DNA from: CAYJEJ01 sp964369315
GTDB taxonomy: Bacteria > Pseudomonadota > Alphaproteobacteria > UBA3830 > JAIRWN01
Direction: 5' to 3'
Assembly: GCA_964369315.1 (NCBI GenBank)
Contig: CAYJEJ010000003.1
Coordinates: 62,001-126,000 of the forward strand
DNA length: 64,000 nucleotides
The notes under the pieces: model-generated
Told to the model about the DNA's origin: nothing
Database searches by the model: none
What the model saw: the letters and a program-made list of their open reading frames with translations, nothing else
Made by a program: the position numbers and the translations under genes
Part shown: piece by piece, positions 18,414 to 28,289 of the stretch
Numbering within the stretch: the stretch's first letter is position 1
Layout: the number at the start of each line of letters is the position of its first letter

Positions 18414-19871
18414 TTAGTTTTTCGTGTGTTCGCTTATTTTTTCTATGTAATAGTCGTCTGGTTTATCTACTCTATAAAAATAGCTATCATCAGATTCAAT
18501 GGCATTAGTGTCGAAGACTTTTTCTAATATTTCTTTCGAGCGTTCATCAGGTAATCTCCTTACGTATAATTTATATGGTTTATCAATATCGCAATAGTCA
18601 AAAAAAACAAAAGCATGGAAGCGGTCTAGGGCTTCTTCTTTAAGGCATGTCTTGACATTATTTTTTTCAAAATATTTTCCCAGAACCTCTTCGGATAGAT
18701 ATTTCTTTGAAGAAACCATATTATTGTTCTTATCAAAGGTAATTTCGGACCCAAAACTTTTATATGCCATCACAGGTTTGTGTTCATGTTGCTCTGGGTT
18801 CTGCTTTTCATCACCTATAACCAGTACAATAATATCGTGTTCTTTTATGATACCGTTCTTTTGCCATTTTTCTACATCTTTACTTTTGTCCAGAATACTA
18901 TTAGCCCATCTAGATTTTTTTATATCATCATCACCGAACTGACCCTCTATCTTGCCATAAGTAGTGTCTTGTGTAGAATATTCACACCCTTGTTTAACGG
19001 GACCTTCATCACCTGTCTGTGTTGTGTTTTGACCATTAATATCAGTATGTTCAGAGTGTCTTTTTTGCGTGTCCTGATAGCACGTGCATTCGATGAATAT
19101 ATTATAATCTTTGCATTCAATTTTAAAATCTGGACCACCTTTATCTTTGCCTAGACTACCATTACTAACTTTATAACCGGATTTTTTTAAATTATAGGCT
19201 ACATTTAATTCAACGAGCCGACTAAAAGTTTTTCCTGCTTCATTCTTTTTATTATTAAACTCCTTTTTAAAGTTGGCATCTAGTAGCCCTTTTGCCACAC
19301 TATACTTATACTCAAAAAATGGTTGGCATCGTTCGTTACACTTTTTAAAATAGTAACAGTTTCGTTTGTTGATGGTTTTTGAGAAGCTAGCTTTTATTTC
19401 ATTATAATAATCACTACCATAATTTTCATCAAATAGCCTTTCTTCTTTAAAGTATTTTACGAAGGAGTATTTTGTTAATTTTGGGTTTTTGGGGTTTTTT
19501 CTAACAAATTCTAGTTCGTATCCGCATTTTTCATAAAATTTTGGTGCTAAGAACTCTGAAGTCCAAAGATTTATGTTCCAATATCCTTTTTCCTTGAAAT
19601 TTTTCTCTAATTCAGCAAGAAGTGTTTTCCCAAAACCTTGTTTTCGATATTTTTCCTCAACCCATAACATATCGACATAAATCTCGTCATATATGGTCAA
19701 CGCTTTTATCATACCGATTAACTCCTGATTGCTCTCATCAGTCATAAGCATCCAAAAGGGATGATAATTAGAATCTATATTATGAGCACCATCATGTTTT
19801 TTCCAACTTTCCTTTACTTTTTCCTCAAGTTGTTTCGAAATTTTGTCTACTGTTTGTATATTAAATTTCAT
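18414..19871 (-). CDS. GNAT acetyltransferase / PD-(D/E)XK-like nuclease fusion protein
   Basis: Residues 1 to about 145 form a GNAT domain: YVDMLWVEEKYRKQGFGKTLL holds the acetyl-CoA-binding R-x-x-G-x-G loop, and APKFYEKCGYE is the usual final element. A Cys-rich link (YYFKKCNERC) follows. From about residue 205 there is a restriction-endonuclease-like fold: a helix LVELNVAYNLKKSGYKVS, then GGPDF near 246 and IFIECT near 258. This is a PD-(D/E)XK core in which the lysine is replaced by threonine. A long acidic C-terminal half (RFHAFVFFDYCD) is unassigned. The start ATG has AAAGGA upstream. It lies 168 bp downstream of the helicase-nuclease gene, same strand. The fusion is unusual and a defence or regulatory role is inferred. 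Confidence 0.75.
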   Translation of the reverse strand: MKFNIQTVDKISKQLEEKVKESWKKHDGAHNIDSNYHPFWMLMTDESNQELIGMIKALTIYDEIYVDMLWVEEKYRKQGFGKTLLAELEKNFKEKGYWNINLWTSEFLAPKFYEKCGYELEFVRKNPKNPKLTKYSFVKYFKEERLFDENYGSDYYNEIKASFSKTINKRNCYYFKKCNERCQPFFEYKYSVAKGLLDANFKKEFNNKKNEAGKTFSRLVELNVAYNLKKSGYKVSNGSLGKDKGGPDFKIECKDYNIFIECTCYQDTQKRHSEHTDINGQNTTQTGDEGPVKQGCEYSTQDTTYGKIEGQFGDDDIKKSRWANSILDKSKDVEKWQKNGIIKEHDIIVLVIGDEKQNPEQHEHKPVMAYKSFGSEITFDKNNNMVSSKKYLSEEVLGKYFEKNNVKTCLKEEALDRFHAFVFFDYCDIDKPYKLYVRRLPDERSKEILEKVFDTNAIESDDSYFYRVDKPDDYYIEKISEHTKN

Positions 19872-20039
19872 AAATATTAAATCCTTTAAAAATCATGTTT
19901 AATAAATCGTACCATGATAACAAAAGTTCATATTAAAGATTTTTTTAATGTATTAAATTAATAATTTATTGTTAATAATTTTTGCTTCTTCTATATCTCG
20001 GGAAGCTTACACATCCCTAAAATTTTCTATTGATAATTG

Positions 20040-23000
20040 TTAAAAATAATCTTTGTTGGTTTTTTTAATAATATTTTCTAATTTTTTGGAAATTGTATCC
20101 GATGGATTTTTACCCAAATTAAATCGATTAATTCGAATGAATTGACATCCGTATCCCTCCAAAATTTTTTCTCGTTCTATGTCTGATTTTTTGTAATAAA
20201 ATTCGTAGTTAAAATGATTTACTTCCGATAAATTTGTAAAATGTTCTTTAAAACCATCATACTCAATAATAATATTATTCGATTGATTTTTATTTCTATA
20301 TTGTAGAAAAAAATCACAACGATATCTTGGATGGTTATATCTATGGTCAAGTTGTTTTAAGTAGTCACCAATGGGAAACTGAGCTTGGATAGAAAAGAAT
20401 TCTCGGTTTTTTTGATAAAATTGAGCGTCTTGAATCCATAACAATACTTTTTGCTCCATGGGAGAGGATGGGTCGACATCTTCTTTTGAGGGCAGTTCTT
20501 TAGCCTGTAAAAGTTGATTTTCATAAAAGTTTAAAGCTGTTCTTATAGAGCCAGAGAATTCATTAATTGGTTTGCTGAGTACGAAGTGCATGCATTCTTT
20601 AGCCCTACTAAAACCAACGTTAAGACGTTGTAACCTAATCTTTTTTACATCATCATTTGAATCTTCAATATTTGCAGAAAATATGTAGTTTGTTTTATCA
20701 GAGACAGGGGAGGCAGTCATCGAATAAAAGATAATGTCCCTCTCTTCACCTTGACAGCTGTCAAATGTCATAATTTTTAATTTTAATTTGAGGTAAATAT
20801 CTTCTGCAAATTTTGATTTTCTAACTACATTAGAAATGAACTTTTGTTGATTAACAAATGGAGTTATGACACCAACTGATGTCGATGATTTTTCTGAAAC
20901 AAGGCGTTCAAGTTCTTGCACAATAAATTCAGCTTCAAAAGGGTTAGTATTATTATCTTCTGGGGTTTCTAATTTTTCATCATGTTGTAAAACAGTAAAT
21001 TTTAAAACATCGTCAATGGGTTTTCCTCGGATTTTTATCGCCTGAAGTTGCCCATCATAAAAATATTTGCTTGAAAATGAAATAATTTCTCGATATCCTC
21101 TAAAGTGTTTACGTAGCATGATACTGTAATTGGCAATAAAAGAGAAAAAATCTAAGACTGAGGTTTTAATATCAAGCTGTTTCATCCTTTCTAATTGCAG
21201 TGTATCTTTGGAAATATTGTCTTTAAATGATATTATCAATTTATCCAAATAACTATTGCTAATAATTTTACTCGCAGCGGATGTTTTAACGTTGCTAAAT
21301 TGTCTCGTATCACCAAGGACTATAATTTTTTTTGCCCTTAAAATTGCTGGAAACGCTTGTGCTAAACTTACCTGTGACGCCTCATCAATAATGACAAGGT
21401 CAAACAGCCCTTCTTTTAGTGGGATATATTCTGAATAATTACGAATGCCCGCTATTATACAAGGAAAGGTTTCTTTTATGTTATCAAACTCGACACGTGG
21501 AAATTTTTGTCTTTTAGAAATGATATTTTTAAGTGTTGTTGATGTGCTTCTTTTATTTTCATAAAAATCCAATACTTTGTCATCAATTGAAGAAATCATC
21601 AATAAGGTGTGGAGTTTCGATATTTGTTGACTATAGTTTAGGTAGTTCATATCTGGAATGGAAGAAAATATTTCTTTATATTCCGTTTTCTTTTTACAAT
21701 ATTCATCAACAAGGCAAGTTTGTTTTAGAAGGGACTTTATAGATTCCCTATCTTTTGTTGCTACGAAAGAAAGGTCTATGCCTAAATTTTTTAAGATATT
21801 AATTTCTGGAACACCTAATTTAGGAATTGGGAATGTGTCTGATATTTTTGACAAAAAATCAATATAAGAAGAATCGTTATTTGTTGTAAAAAAATCATAA
21901 AATTCCATAAATTCTTTTTTAGGAAAATTTTGTTTGTTTGCTAAATCGATAATTTCATCAATCGCAACAAGAGTTTCTATAATTAATGGTGCCTCTTGCG
22001 AAAGGTTAAGATGTTTTTCTAATTTAAAAATATCATTCAATCTTTGCTCAAGGGCAACTACTTGAGACTTATATAAAAATTTAAAAAACTTTTTTGATAA
22101 AAGGTTATATTGTTTTACAATGCTTCTAATCTCTAAGAGAGGTTGTTCTTCCATTTTAAGCATTATATCTAAGTGATGGTGTAGTCGATATTTATCGTAC
22201 CATGAACAAATTGAAACAAATAAGTCGATAGTTTCTTTTAAGTTTTTATCGTTCCAAGAAGAGAGTTGGTTATTCAGGTATTGGATAAAGACGTTTAGCA
22301 CTTTTTCATCAAAACTGTCGTGTAAGTTTATTAAGAATTCAAAGAAAGATTTAATATTTGGGAGTATTGGAGAGATTAAATTAATGCCATCGATATTCTG
22401 TTCGCCAATTTTTTGTTCGATTGTTTTTTCTAATTTGATAAAATTGTTTAATTCCTTAATGTTAATTTTGTCATAATAATTTATGGTTTGTTCAATTTTA
22501 TTAATTAACTCTTTTTTCTCTTTGCAAATTTTAGAGTTTATATCTTCTAATTCTTCGCTACAAATATAGTGATTTCGAATCTTACTAATAGATGTATGAC
22601 TAAATATTTTACTAAAATTAGGTTTATCTAGACGAAGTATTGGATTTGAGAAATTTTCTGCCCCTCTTACTTTATTGCATGTGTCATTGATTTTGTCTTG
22701 AACGACATCTAGAGCCTCTGTTTTGTCGGAAAGGATTAAAACAGATTTGCCTTTCATAATCATATCAAAAACAATTGCGGTAATTGTATGACTTTTGCCA
22801 GTACCTGGGGGACCTTGTACGGCAATACATTTGCAATCTTTTTCATTCAAGGCAGTTATAATTTTTCTTTGTTCTGCATTTAAGGGAACAGGTGAATCAT
22901 AAACCAAGCGTTCTGATATATTTTTTTGTTCCCAATCGGTTTCTATTTCTTTACGACGCGAGATTGGGTCTTCTAAAATAAAAGATTTTAAAAAGTCGAC

Positions 23001-24221
23001 AAAAGCAAGAGATAACGGGTTGTTTTCTGGATTCAAAACATTTATTAACTCTTCATAGTCATTAAGTATAGCTTCATCTGATGTATCGAACAGGCAAAAA
23101 TGAATGTTATTTGTAATTTTTAGAGTTGGGGACTGCCTTTTAGTTGATTTATGGTCAGATAGGTTTATATCCTCTAAAAATGAAAAATGCCTAGTAATAT
23201 CCGAAATAATAGGCTGTAAAACTGTTAAGATTGTTTTTTCGTCATCATTTAAGTAAACAATATGGTCTTTAACTGAGCGGATTTTAGAAAATTTTTGATT
23301 ATCATTATCCTTGTTATATTCTTGTACTATATATTCAATTGCCTTTTTATTTATAAAAACACGACTTTTTTCAATAACAATAGAAAACAAATCATTTTGT
23401 TTTTCGATTTTTATTGGTAAATAAAAAACAGGATAAATTCTTTTTTCAAAATGGATGTCACAAAAATAAAGATAAAAATCTTTTTTTTCAGTTAATTGTT
23501 TATTTTCAAATATTTCGAATATTTCATAGAACAAATCATACAACATAAAATCTTCAAAAAAATCATGTAACTTTTCTTTGAAAATTGAAATGTTTAAAAG
23601 CTCAAGTAAAGCAAGTTTAAAATTATCTATTTCTTCATTTATAAAAAATGATGCTAGGTGTTCATTCAAGTCTTCTCTAATATTGCCCAATAATAGATTT
23701 AATAAATCATTTTCAATTGTAAATGTCGTATCTTGTTGTAATGCTTTATCTAAATTACTAGAAAGTGGTCGAATGATTTTTTGTAATAATTCTTCTCTAA
23801 TGTTTTCTATGACCTGTTCGAAGAAAGAATCATAGTCATCTATATGGTTCGTGCGAATACTTACTATATTGGCTAAGTATGATATTACGAGGTTTTCTAG
23901 AGCTGTCTCATCTATTGAATTTATGATTTCTGTTATAAGACTTTTTAAATTAGGTTTCAGATTTAATTTGTGCTGACCTTTTTTAATCTCAAATTCAACG
24001 AAAGGTTCATTATTGTTTATCAAATTTTTTAAAACAAATTCTTGAAATTTCTCATATTTGGCTAAATTAATGCCTGACAAATAACCATTGTTATCTCTCA
24101 GACGGATGAAACGTTTAGGTATTGATTGACGATGGAATCCAGTTTCAAGAAAATCAGAGTAATATCTCATCAATTCTTTAAAAAATACTTTTTCTCCCTC
24201 TCTTAAACCTGCGTGAACCAT
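20040..24221 (-). CDS. SF1 (UPF1-like) helicase with C-terminal Vsr/DUF559-like nuclease domain
   Basis: This 1393-residue protein has an unassigned N-terminal region of about 450 residues. It is followed by a superfamily 1B helicase core: AVQGPPGTGKSHT (Walker A, about 470), LVIIDEASQ (motif II, about 943), VLGDTRQF (motif III), LRKHFRGYREI (motif IV), DSCQGEERDIIFYSM (motif V) and RLNVGFSRAKE (motif VI, about 1200). Between motifs I and II lies a roughly 400-residue insertion of helical, probably coiled-coil, character. The last 130 residues carry RCDFFLQYRN and IIIEYDGFKEHF, the D...E-x-D core of very-short-patch-repair-like endonucleases. Helicases of this layout are common in defence islands. 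The gene sits next to tRNA-Cys and upstream of the GNAT-nuclease gene. Confidence 0.88.
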   Translation of the reverse strand: MVHAGLREGEKVFFKELMRYYSDFLETGFHRQSIPKRFIRLRDNNGYLSGINLAKYEKFQEFVLKNLINNNEPFVEFEIKKGQHKLNLKPNLKSLITEIINSIDETALENLVISYLANIVSIRTNHIDDYDSFFEQVIENIREELLQKIIRPLSSNLDKALQQDTTFTIENDLLNLLLGNIREDLNEHLASFFINEEIDNFKLALLELLNISIFKEKLHDFFEDFMLYDLFYEIFEIFENKQLTEKKDFYLYFCDIHFEKRIYPVFYLPIKIEKQNDLFSIVIEKSRVFINKKAIEYIVQEYNKDNDNQKFSKIRSVKDHIVYLNDDEKTILTVLQPIISDITRHFSFLEDINLSDHKSTKRQSPTLKITNNIHFCLFDTSDEAILNDYEELINVLNPENNPLSLAFVDFLKSFILEDPISRRKEIETDWEQKNISERLVYDSPVPLNAEQRKIITALNEKDCKCIAVQGPPGTGKSHTITAIVFDMIMKGKSVLILSDKTEALDVVQDKINDTCNKVRGAENFSNPILRLDKPNFSKIFSHTSISKIRNHYICSEELEDINSKICKEKKELINKIEQTINYYDKINIKELNNFIKLEKTIEQKIGEQNIDGINLISPILPNIKSFFEFLINLHDSFDEKVLNVFIQYLNNQLSSWNDKNLKETIDLFVSICSWYDKYRLHHHLDIMLKMEEQPLLEIRSIVKQYNLLSKKFFKFLYKSQVVALEQRLNDIFKLEKHLNLSQEAPLIIETLVAIDEIIDLANKQNFPKKEFMEFYDFFTTNNDSSYIDFLSKISDTFPIPKLGVPEINILKNLGIDLSFVATKDRESIKSLLKQTCLVDEYCKKKTEYKEIFSSIPDMNYLNYSQQISKLHTLLMISSIDDKVLDFYENKRSTSTTLKNIISKRQKFPRVEFDNIKETFPCIIAGIRNYSEYIPLKEGLFDLVIIDEASQVSLAQAFPAILRAKKIIVLGDTRQFSNVKTSAASKIISNSYLDKLIISFKDNISKDTLQLERMKQLDIKTSVLDFFSFIANYSIMLRKHFRGYREIISFSSKYFYDGQLQAIKIRGKPIDDVLKFTVLQHDEKLETPEDNNTNPFEAEFIVQELERLVSEKSSTSVGVITPFVNQQKFISNVVRKSKFAEDIYLKLKLKIMTFDSCQGEERDIIFYSMTASPVSDKTNYIFSANIEDSNDDVKKIRLQRLNVGFSRAKECMHFVLSKPINEFSGSIRTALNFYENQLLQAKELPSKEDVDPSSPMEQKVLLWIQDAQFYQKNREFFSIQAQFPIGDYLKQLDHRYNHPRYRCDFFLQYRNKNQSNNIIIEYDGFKEHFTNLSEVNHFNYEFYYKKSDIEREKILEGYGCQFIRINRFNLGKNPSDTISKKLENIIKKTNKDYF

Positions 24222-24317
24222 TCTTAATTCTTTTACTTGGAACTATATTGAAACTGAGATAAAAAAAGCACCTTATCAGTTGAAGTCTACCATAAAGGTA
24301 GTAATTTAATAAAATCG

Positions 24318-24391
24318 TGGAGGCCGAGATCGGAATCGAACCAACGTACAAGGATTTGCAGTCCTCTGCATAACCACTCTGCCACCCGGCC
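24318..24391 (-). tRNA. tRNA-Cys (GCA)
   Basis: On the minus strand the acceptor stem is GGCCGGG/CTCGGCC (one G-U), the discriminator is T as expected for tRNA-Cys, and CCA is encoded. The anticodon is GCA, in GGACTGCAAATCC. The 3' end faces left, into the helicase block. An ORF of the plus or minus strand through this region is spurious. Confidence 0.97.
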
Positions 24392-24503
24392 AACCTGTAA
24401 AGAGTTTAATATCATAATAGTTTTTTGGTCAACACATTTTATGTGGTGATTTTTAATATTGTGCGGTATAATCACGTTCAATAGGTTTTTTTATGGTTCG
24501 TTT

Positions 24504-25925
24504 ATGAATATTAGTCGGCTAAGATTTTTTGGCTTTTTATCGTGTTTGCTTTATTCTTTTAATGTCAGTGCTATGACATTAACGCAAGCCATTAAAAATG
24601 CCAGTGCTATGACATTAATACAAGCTATTGAAAATGCTTTCTTATATAACGCAAAGTGGAAGGCTGCTGTTTTGGAGGATAGTGCCGTAAAACAAGATTC
24701 TTTCACTGCAAAAATGGCTTTTGCTCCATCTGCGAACGTAAACCTTTCAACAGGGCCTACATATACAAAATCCAAATCATCCTCTGAAGGTGTGAAAAAC
24801 CCAGACCAGCAAAATAAAGAGTATTCGAAACAGGCTGGTTTGTCTGTGAACCAAAAAATATTAGATTTTTCATCATTTGCACAAATCAAAAACGCTAATG
24901 AAAGTGTTTTGGTTAGCAACAGTAACCTTCAAAAAATTAAGCAAGACGTCATTATAGAAACGTTAAGTGCCTATATGGGGCTTTGGGCGGCTAGGGAAAA
25001 TGTAAAAATATCTGAAAAAAATGAACAAAATATTGAACAAGACTTACTAGCTTCCAGAAAACGTTTGGAGGTTGGTATCGGAATTCTTCAGGACGTGGCA
25101 GCGAACGAGGCGGCTTACGCAGAGGCAGTATATTATCGAATTGATGCACAGGCAAAGCTTGCAACTGCAGTTGCAGAGTTTGAAAAAACCGTTGGCGTAA
25201 TGCCAAATGGGGATTTGGTCATGCCAGGGCTACCAAAAAATATTCCAGATGAATTGGGGAAATTTTTGGCAAGTGCTTTGAAGGATAACCCCTCTGTTAA
25301 GCAAAGCAGGTACCAAGAGTCGGTGGCCTTATCTTCTGTGGACGTTCAAAAGGGTGCGTTGATGCCGAATGTTACTTTATCAGCCAATGCTTCAAGAAAT
25401 TTAGGAGAGAGAAATACAAAAACTCCTAGCTCAATTTATCCAACAGTTAATAATCAGAGTTCGAACCTAAGTGCTAAAATAGAGCTGACTGTTCCGCTGC
25501 TAGCGTTTTCAAATTATAGCAGAATTAAACACGCCAATATAAAGGCGGAATCTGCTCACATGAACTATCAACTGACCCGTCAGGAAATAGAAAAATCTTG
25601 TTATAGTTTGTGGGCACAGTTTGAGACCTCGAAGGCTCAAATAAAACAAGCCGAACTTGCGGTTAAGAGTGCTGAGATTGCTGCTAAGGGTATGAGGCAG
25701 TGTTTGACCTTGGGGACTAAGTCTACTACTGATGTTTTACAACAAGAACAAAAATTGCTTCAAGCACGTAGGAATAGTGTTGAAGCGAGGCGGGTTTTTA
25801 TTATAACAGCGTATAACCTGATAGCTTTAATGGGACAACTTGATTTGTTAAATGTGGTGGAGAAAGTTAATATTCCTGAAACTGAAGTGGGCAACGTTAT
25901 TGATGAGGAAATAAGTGTTGGTTAA
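24504..25925 (+). CDS. tolC: TolC family outer membrane efflux protein
   Basis: TolC trimers form the outer-membrane channel of type I secretion and RND efflux systems. I start at the ATG at 24504, which gives a proper signal peptide (MNISRLRFF, a hydrophobic core, then NVSA). The mature protein shows the two OEP repeats: LSVNQKILDF, then NVKISEKNEQNIEQDLLASRKRLEVG, and in the second half LSAKIELTVPLLAFSNYSRIKHA, with LTLGTKSTTDVLQQEQKLLQAR near the C-terminus. The first mature residues are duplicated by a 36-bp tandem repeat. The stop lies inside the start of the next gene, so the two are co-translated. Confidence 0.93.
   Translation: MNISRLRFFGFLSCLLYSFNVSAMTLTQAIKNASAMTLIQAIENAFLYNAKWKAAVLEDSAVKQDSFTAKMAFAPSANVNLSTGPTYTKSKSSSEGVKNPDQQNKEYSKQAGLSVNQKILDFSSFAQIKNANESVLVSNSNLQKIKQDVIIETLSAYMGLWAARENVKISEKNEQNIEQDLLASRKRLEVGIGILQDVAANEAAYAEAVYYRIDAQAKLATAVAEFEKTVGVMPNGDLVMPGLPKNIPDELGKFLASALKDNPSVKQSRYQESVALSSVDVQKGALMPNVTLSANASRNLGERNTKTPSSIYPTVNNQSSNLSAKIELTVPLLAFSNYSRIKHANIKAESAHMNYQLTRQEIEKSCYSLWAQFETSKAQIKQAELAVKSAEIAAKGMRQCLTLGTKSTTDVLQQEQKLLQARRNSVEARRVFIITAYNLIALMGQLDLLNVVEKVNIPETEVGNVIDEEISVG
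24566..24637 (+). repeat. 36-bp tandem duplication in tolC
   Basis: Two copies, at 24566-24601 and 24602-24637, differ at a few positions and each encode SAMTL-x-QAI-x-NA. The duplication spans the expected signal-peptide cleavage point and the first helix of the mature protein, giving two possible cleavage sites in frame. Confidence 0.93.
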
Positions 25926-26370
25926 TGAGCGAGAACAAGAGTTGTCAGTAGATGAGATATTGTCAGCTATAAGGCGTAATATTTCTCACATTGATGTTAA
26001 AAAGGTTGATGATGTCCCGTCTAAAGAAGAAATGGAGATTATAGACCTTGAGGAAGAGGTGTTCGATGATGTTGATGGGCAAAACTTAGAGAATAAAGAC
26101 GAATGCCCTTGTGATGATGAAAAAGATTTTAATGATGTGATATCAGACCAGTGTTCCGATAGTGTCATCAATTCACTAAATAAGTTTGCTAACATATCAA
26201 TTAACGAACAAAAGCTTTCTCAGGAGGAAAAGATTTTTACACAGCAAAATTCTTTGGATGGAGTTGTTAAACAGGCACTAAAGGATTGGATGGATTCTAA
26301 CTTACCCGAGATGGTTGAGCGTATAGTGGAGAGGGAGATATCCCTGATTACTGACCAATATAAAAAATGA
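25915..26370 (+). CDS. popZ: PopZ-like DUF2497 polar organising protein
   Basis: The two ends match the DUF2497/PopZ family: SVDEILSAIRRNI at residues 11-23 and the helical tail VKQALKDWMDSNLPEMVERIVE. Between them lies an acidic, low-complexity linker, as in Caulobacter PopZ, which self-assembles at the cell pole and anchors the chromosome. The start is GTG at 25915 (or TTG at 25918) with GAGGA at 25905-25909; it overlaps the tolC end by 11 bp. In Caulobacter this gene lies between tolC and valS, whereas here murE takes the place of valS. The stop overlaps the murE ATG (ATGA). Confidence 0.85.
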   Translation: MLVNEREQELSVDEILSAIRRNISHIDVKKVDDVPSKEEMEIIDLEEEVFDDVDGQNLENKDECPCDDEKDFNDVISDQCSDSVINSLNKFANISINEQKLSQEEKIFTQQNSLDGVVKQALKDWMDSNLPEMVERIVEREISLITDQYKK

Positions 26371-27947
26371 TAACGCTGGAAAGTTTGCTGTCGGGCGTTT
26401 GTTACGATAGTATCAGTGTTTCGGGTTCGACGTTTTCTTTAATTCATAAAATGCTAGTTAAAGGGATTGCACTTCATTCAAATGATGTGTGCAAAGGTGG
26501 GTTGTTTGCTGCGTTCAGTGGCAAAAATCTTGATGGTGTGAAATATATTGAAGATGCTGTTTCATTGGGAGCCCAATTCATCTTATGTGACCGAGAATAT
26601 GGTCGCACCCTTCCTATTGACGATAATTTTAGCTCTGAATTTGAAGCATCTTTATTTAATATTGATAATATAGTTTATATATTGTGCGACAACCCTAGGA
26701 AGGTTTTTAGTCGCATGGTTAAAAACTATTGCAAAATTCAGGGTGGATATTTAATAGGTGTTACAGGCACTAATGGGAAAAGCTCGGTAGTAGATTTTTT
26801 GAGACAACTTTGGCATATAAGTGGAAAAAAATGTGCTTCAATCGGAACTTTGGGGGTGATGAACGGAGGCGAGTTATACAAAAATGTCTCTGAGAGGTGC
26901 TTGAATAATCAAAGCCACATGACCACACCAGATGTTGTTTCACTTAATAAAACAATTAAAAATTTACTGGATAAAAATACCTCTCACCTAGCGTTAGAGG
27001 TCTCAAGCCATGGGCTAGACCAATATAGGGTTGATAACATAAAATATAAAGTCGCTTGTTTTACGAATTTATCGCAAGACCACTTGGACTATCATGAAAA
27101 TATGTCAAATTATTTGCAGGCAAAACTTAGATTTTTTGAAGAGGTCATTGATGACAATACAACAGTGGTCATTAATTATGACTCTCCGCAATGTGAAAAA
27201 TTGCAAGAAGTTTGTAAGTCAAGAGGGTTGCGACAGATTACTTACGGCGTGAGTGAGCAGGCAAAAAACAATGCGGACATAAGCGGTGAAGTGATTGGCT
27301 ATGGAGTGGATTTCCAATTAATAAATATCAAAGTTTTTGAAAAACATTTTAATGACATAAAATTGCCTGTAATAGGTGATTTTCAATTATATAATGTTTT
27401 ATGTGCGATTGCAGGATTAATTCCTGAGGTTGGAGTGGACGGTATTGAATTTTATATATCACAGCTTGTTCAGTTGAAAAATGTGACAGGGAGGCTGGAA
27501 TTAGCTGGCACATATAATGAAGCGGGTATTTATGTTGACTTTGCTCATACGCCCGAGGGATTGAATAATGTTTTAAGGTCACTAAGAAAATATTCTACTG
27601 GAAAATTGAAAATATTGTTTGGTTGTGGTGGACAACGCGACAAAACTAAACGCCCAATTATGGGACATATCGCATGCGAATTGGCGGATGAAGTTTTTGT
27701 AACAGACGATAACCCTAGGGAGGAAGAACCTGAAAGCATTAGAAAGGATATAATTTTAGGGGGTATTGGTTCAAAAATGCAGGAATGTGTTGCAGGACGG
27801 GGTGATGCCATAGCTCAAGCAATAAAAACTTTAAATAAAGGGGATGTGCTTTTAATTGCGGGCAAGGGTCACGAAAATACGCAGATTTTAAAAAATCAAG
27901 TGGTGTATTTTAATGACTCAGAAATTGTGAAATCTTTTATAAATTAA
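26367..27947 (+). CDS. murE: UDP-N-acetylmuramoyl-L-alanyl-D-glutamate--2,6-diaminopimelate ligase
   Basis: MurE adds the third amino acid to the murein stem peptide. The ATP loop is GVTGTNGKSS near residues 131-140. HLALEVSSHGLDQYRV and FTNLSQDHLDYH are family motifs, and DNPREEEPE is the meso-diaminopimelate recognition motif, so the substrate is probably DAP. At 526 residues it is somewhat longer than usual because of its N-terminal domain. It is separated from the murF-mraY-murD run at 49-53 kb by more than 20 kb. The ATG overlaps the popZ-like stop. Confidence 0.97.
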   Translation: MITLESLLSGVCYDSISVSGSTFSLIHKMLVKGIALHSNDVCKGGLFAAFSGKNLDGVKYIEDAVSLGAQFILCDREYGRTLPIDDNFSSEFEASLFNIDNIVYILCDNPRKVFSRMVKNYCKIQGGYLIGVTGTNGKSSVVDFLRQLWHISGKKCASIGTLGVMNGGELYKNVSERCLNNQSHMTTPDVVSLNKTIKNLLDKNTSHLALEVSSHGLDQYRVDNIKYKVACFTNLSQDHLDYHENMSNYLQAKLRFFEEVIDDNTTVVINYDSPQCEKLQEVCKSRGLRQITYGVSEQAKNNADISGEVIGYGVDFQLINIKVFEKHFNDIKLPVIGDFQLYNVLCAIAGLIPEVGVDGIEFYISQLVQLKNVTGRLELAGTYNEAGIYVDFAHTPEGLNNVLRSLRKYSTGKLKILFGCGGQRDKTKRPIMGHIACELADEVFVTDDNPREEEPESIRKDIILGGIGSKMQECVAGRGDAIAQAIKTLNKGDVLLIAGKGHENTQILKNQVVYFNDSEIVKSFIN

Positions 27948-27975
27948 TTGAAAATAGTTATATTTGTGTTACAAT
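27948..27975 (+). promoter_or_regulatory. Promoter for rpsU
   Basis: TTGAAA (27948-27953) is 16 bp from TACAAT (27970-27975), which also carries an extended TG at 27967-27968. It starts directly after the murE stop and is followed by a strong purine-rich ribosome-binding site at 28006-28013. Confidence 0.65.
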
Positions 27976-28023
27976 CCATTTGTATTTGATATTTTTAGCC
28001 ACGCAAGGGGAGGTGATTGTTAT

Positions 28024-28230
28024 ATGTGTATCGTGTATGTAAGAGACGGCAATTTAGACCAAGCTATGCGTGCTTTGAAAAAGAAAATTAACCTAGAAGG
28101 CGTCCTGAGAGAATGCCGTCGTCGTAGCTATTTTGAGCGTCCAGCCGAAGCAAGGGTTCGCAAGAAGTCAGAGGCAGTTCGTAGAGCTAGGAAGATGGAA
28201 CGTAAACGTATGGAGCGTGAAGGTTTTTAA
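28024..28230 (+). CDS. rpsU: 30S ribosomal protein S21
   Basis: S21 is a small basic protein of the 30S platform near the anti-Shine-Dalgarno region. The 68-residue sequence is typical: VRDGNLDQAMRALKKKINLEG, then RRRSYFERPAEARVRKKSEAVRRAR. The ATG at 28024 follows an AGGGGAGGTGAT Shine-Dalgarno (28006-28017). An in-frame upstream extension to 27964 lacks family support. It has its own promoter and a strong terminator, so it forms a single-gene unit. Confidence 0.96.
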   Translation: MCIVYVRDGNLDQAMRALKKKINLEGVLRECRRRSYFERPAEARVRKKSEAVRRARKMERKRMEREGF

Positions 28231-28263
28231 AAATCCTTATAAAAAAACATATAAACATAATTC

Positions 28264-28289
28264 AGCTCGTTTTATACGAGCTTTTTTTT
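28264..28289 (+). terminator. Rho-independent terminator of rpsU
   Basis: The stem AGCTCGT/ACGAGCT with loop TTTAT is followed directly by a run of T. It lies 34 bp after the rpsU stop. Confidence 0.93.

Noticed and set aside
18780..19154. A 124-codon plus-strand ORF opposite the GNAT/nuclease gene
   Set aside because: Its protein is rich in Phe, Ile and Cys, as expected from the reverse of a Lys/Glu-rich gene, with no start signal.
24178..24481. Two minus-strand ORFs covering tRNA-Cys
   Set aside because: They are translations of the tRNA and its flanks.
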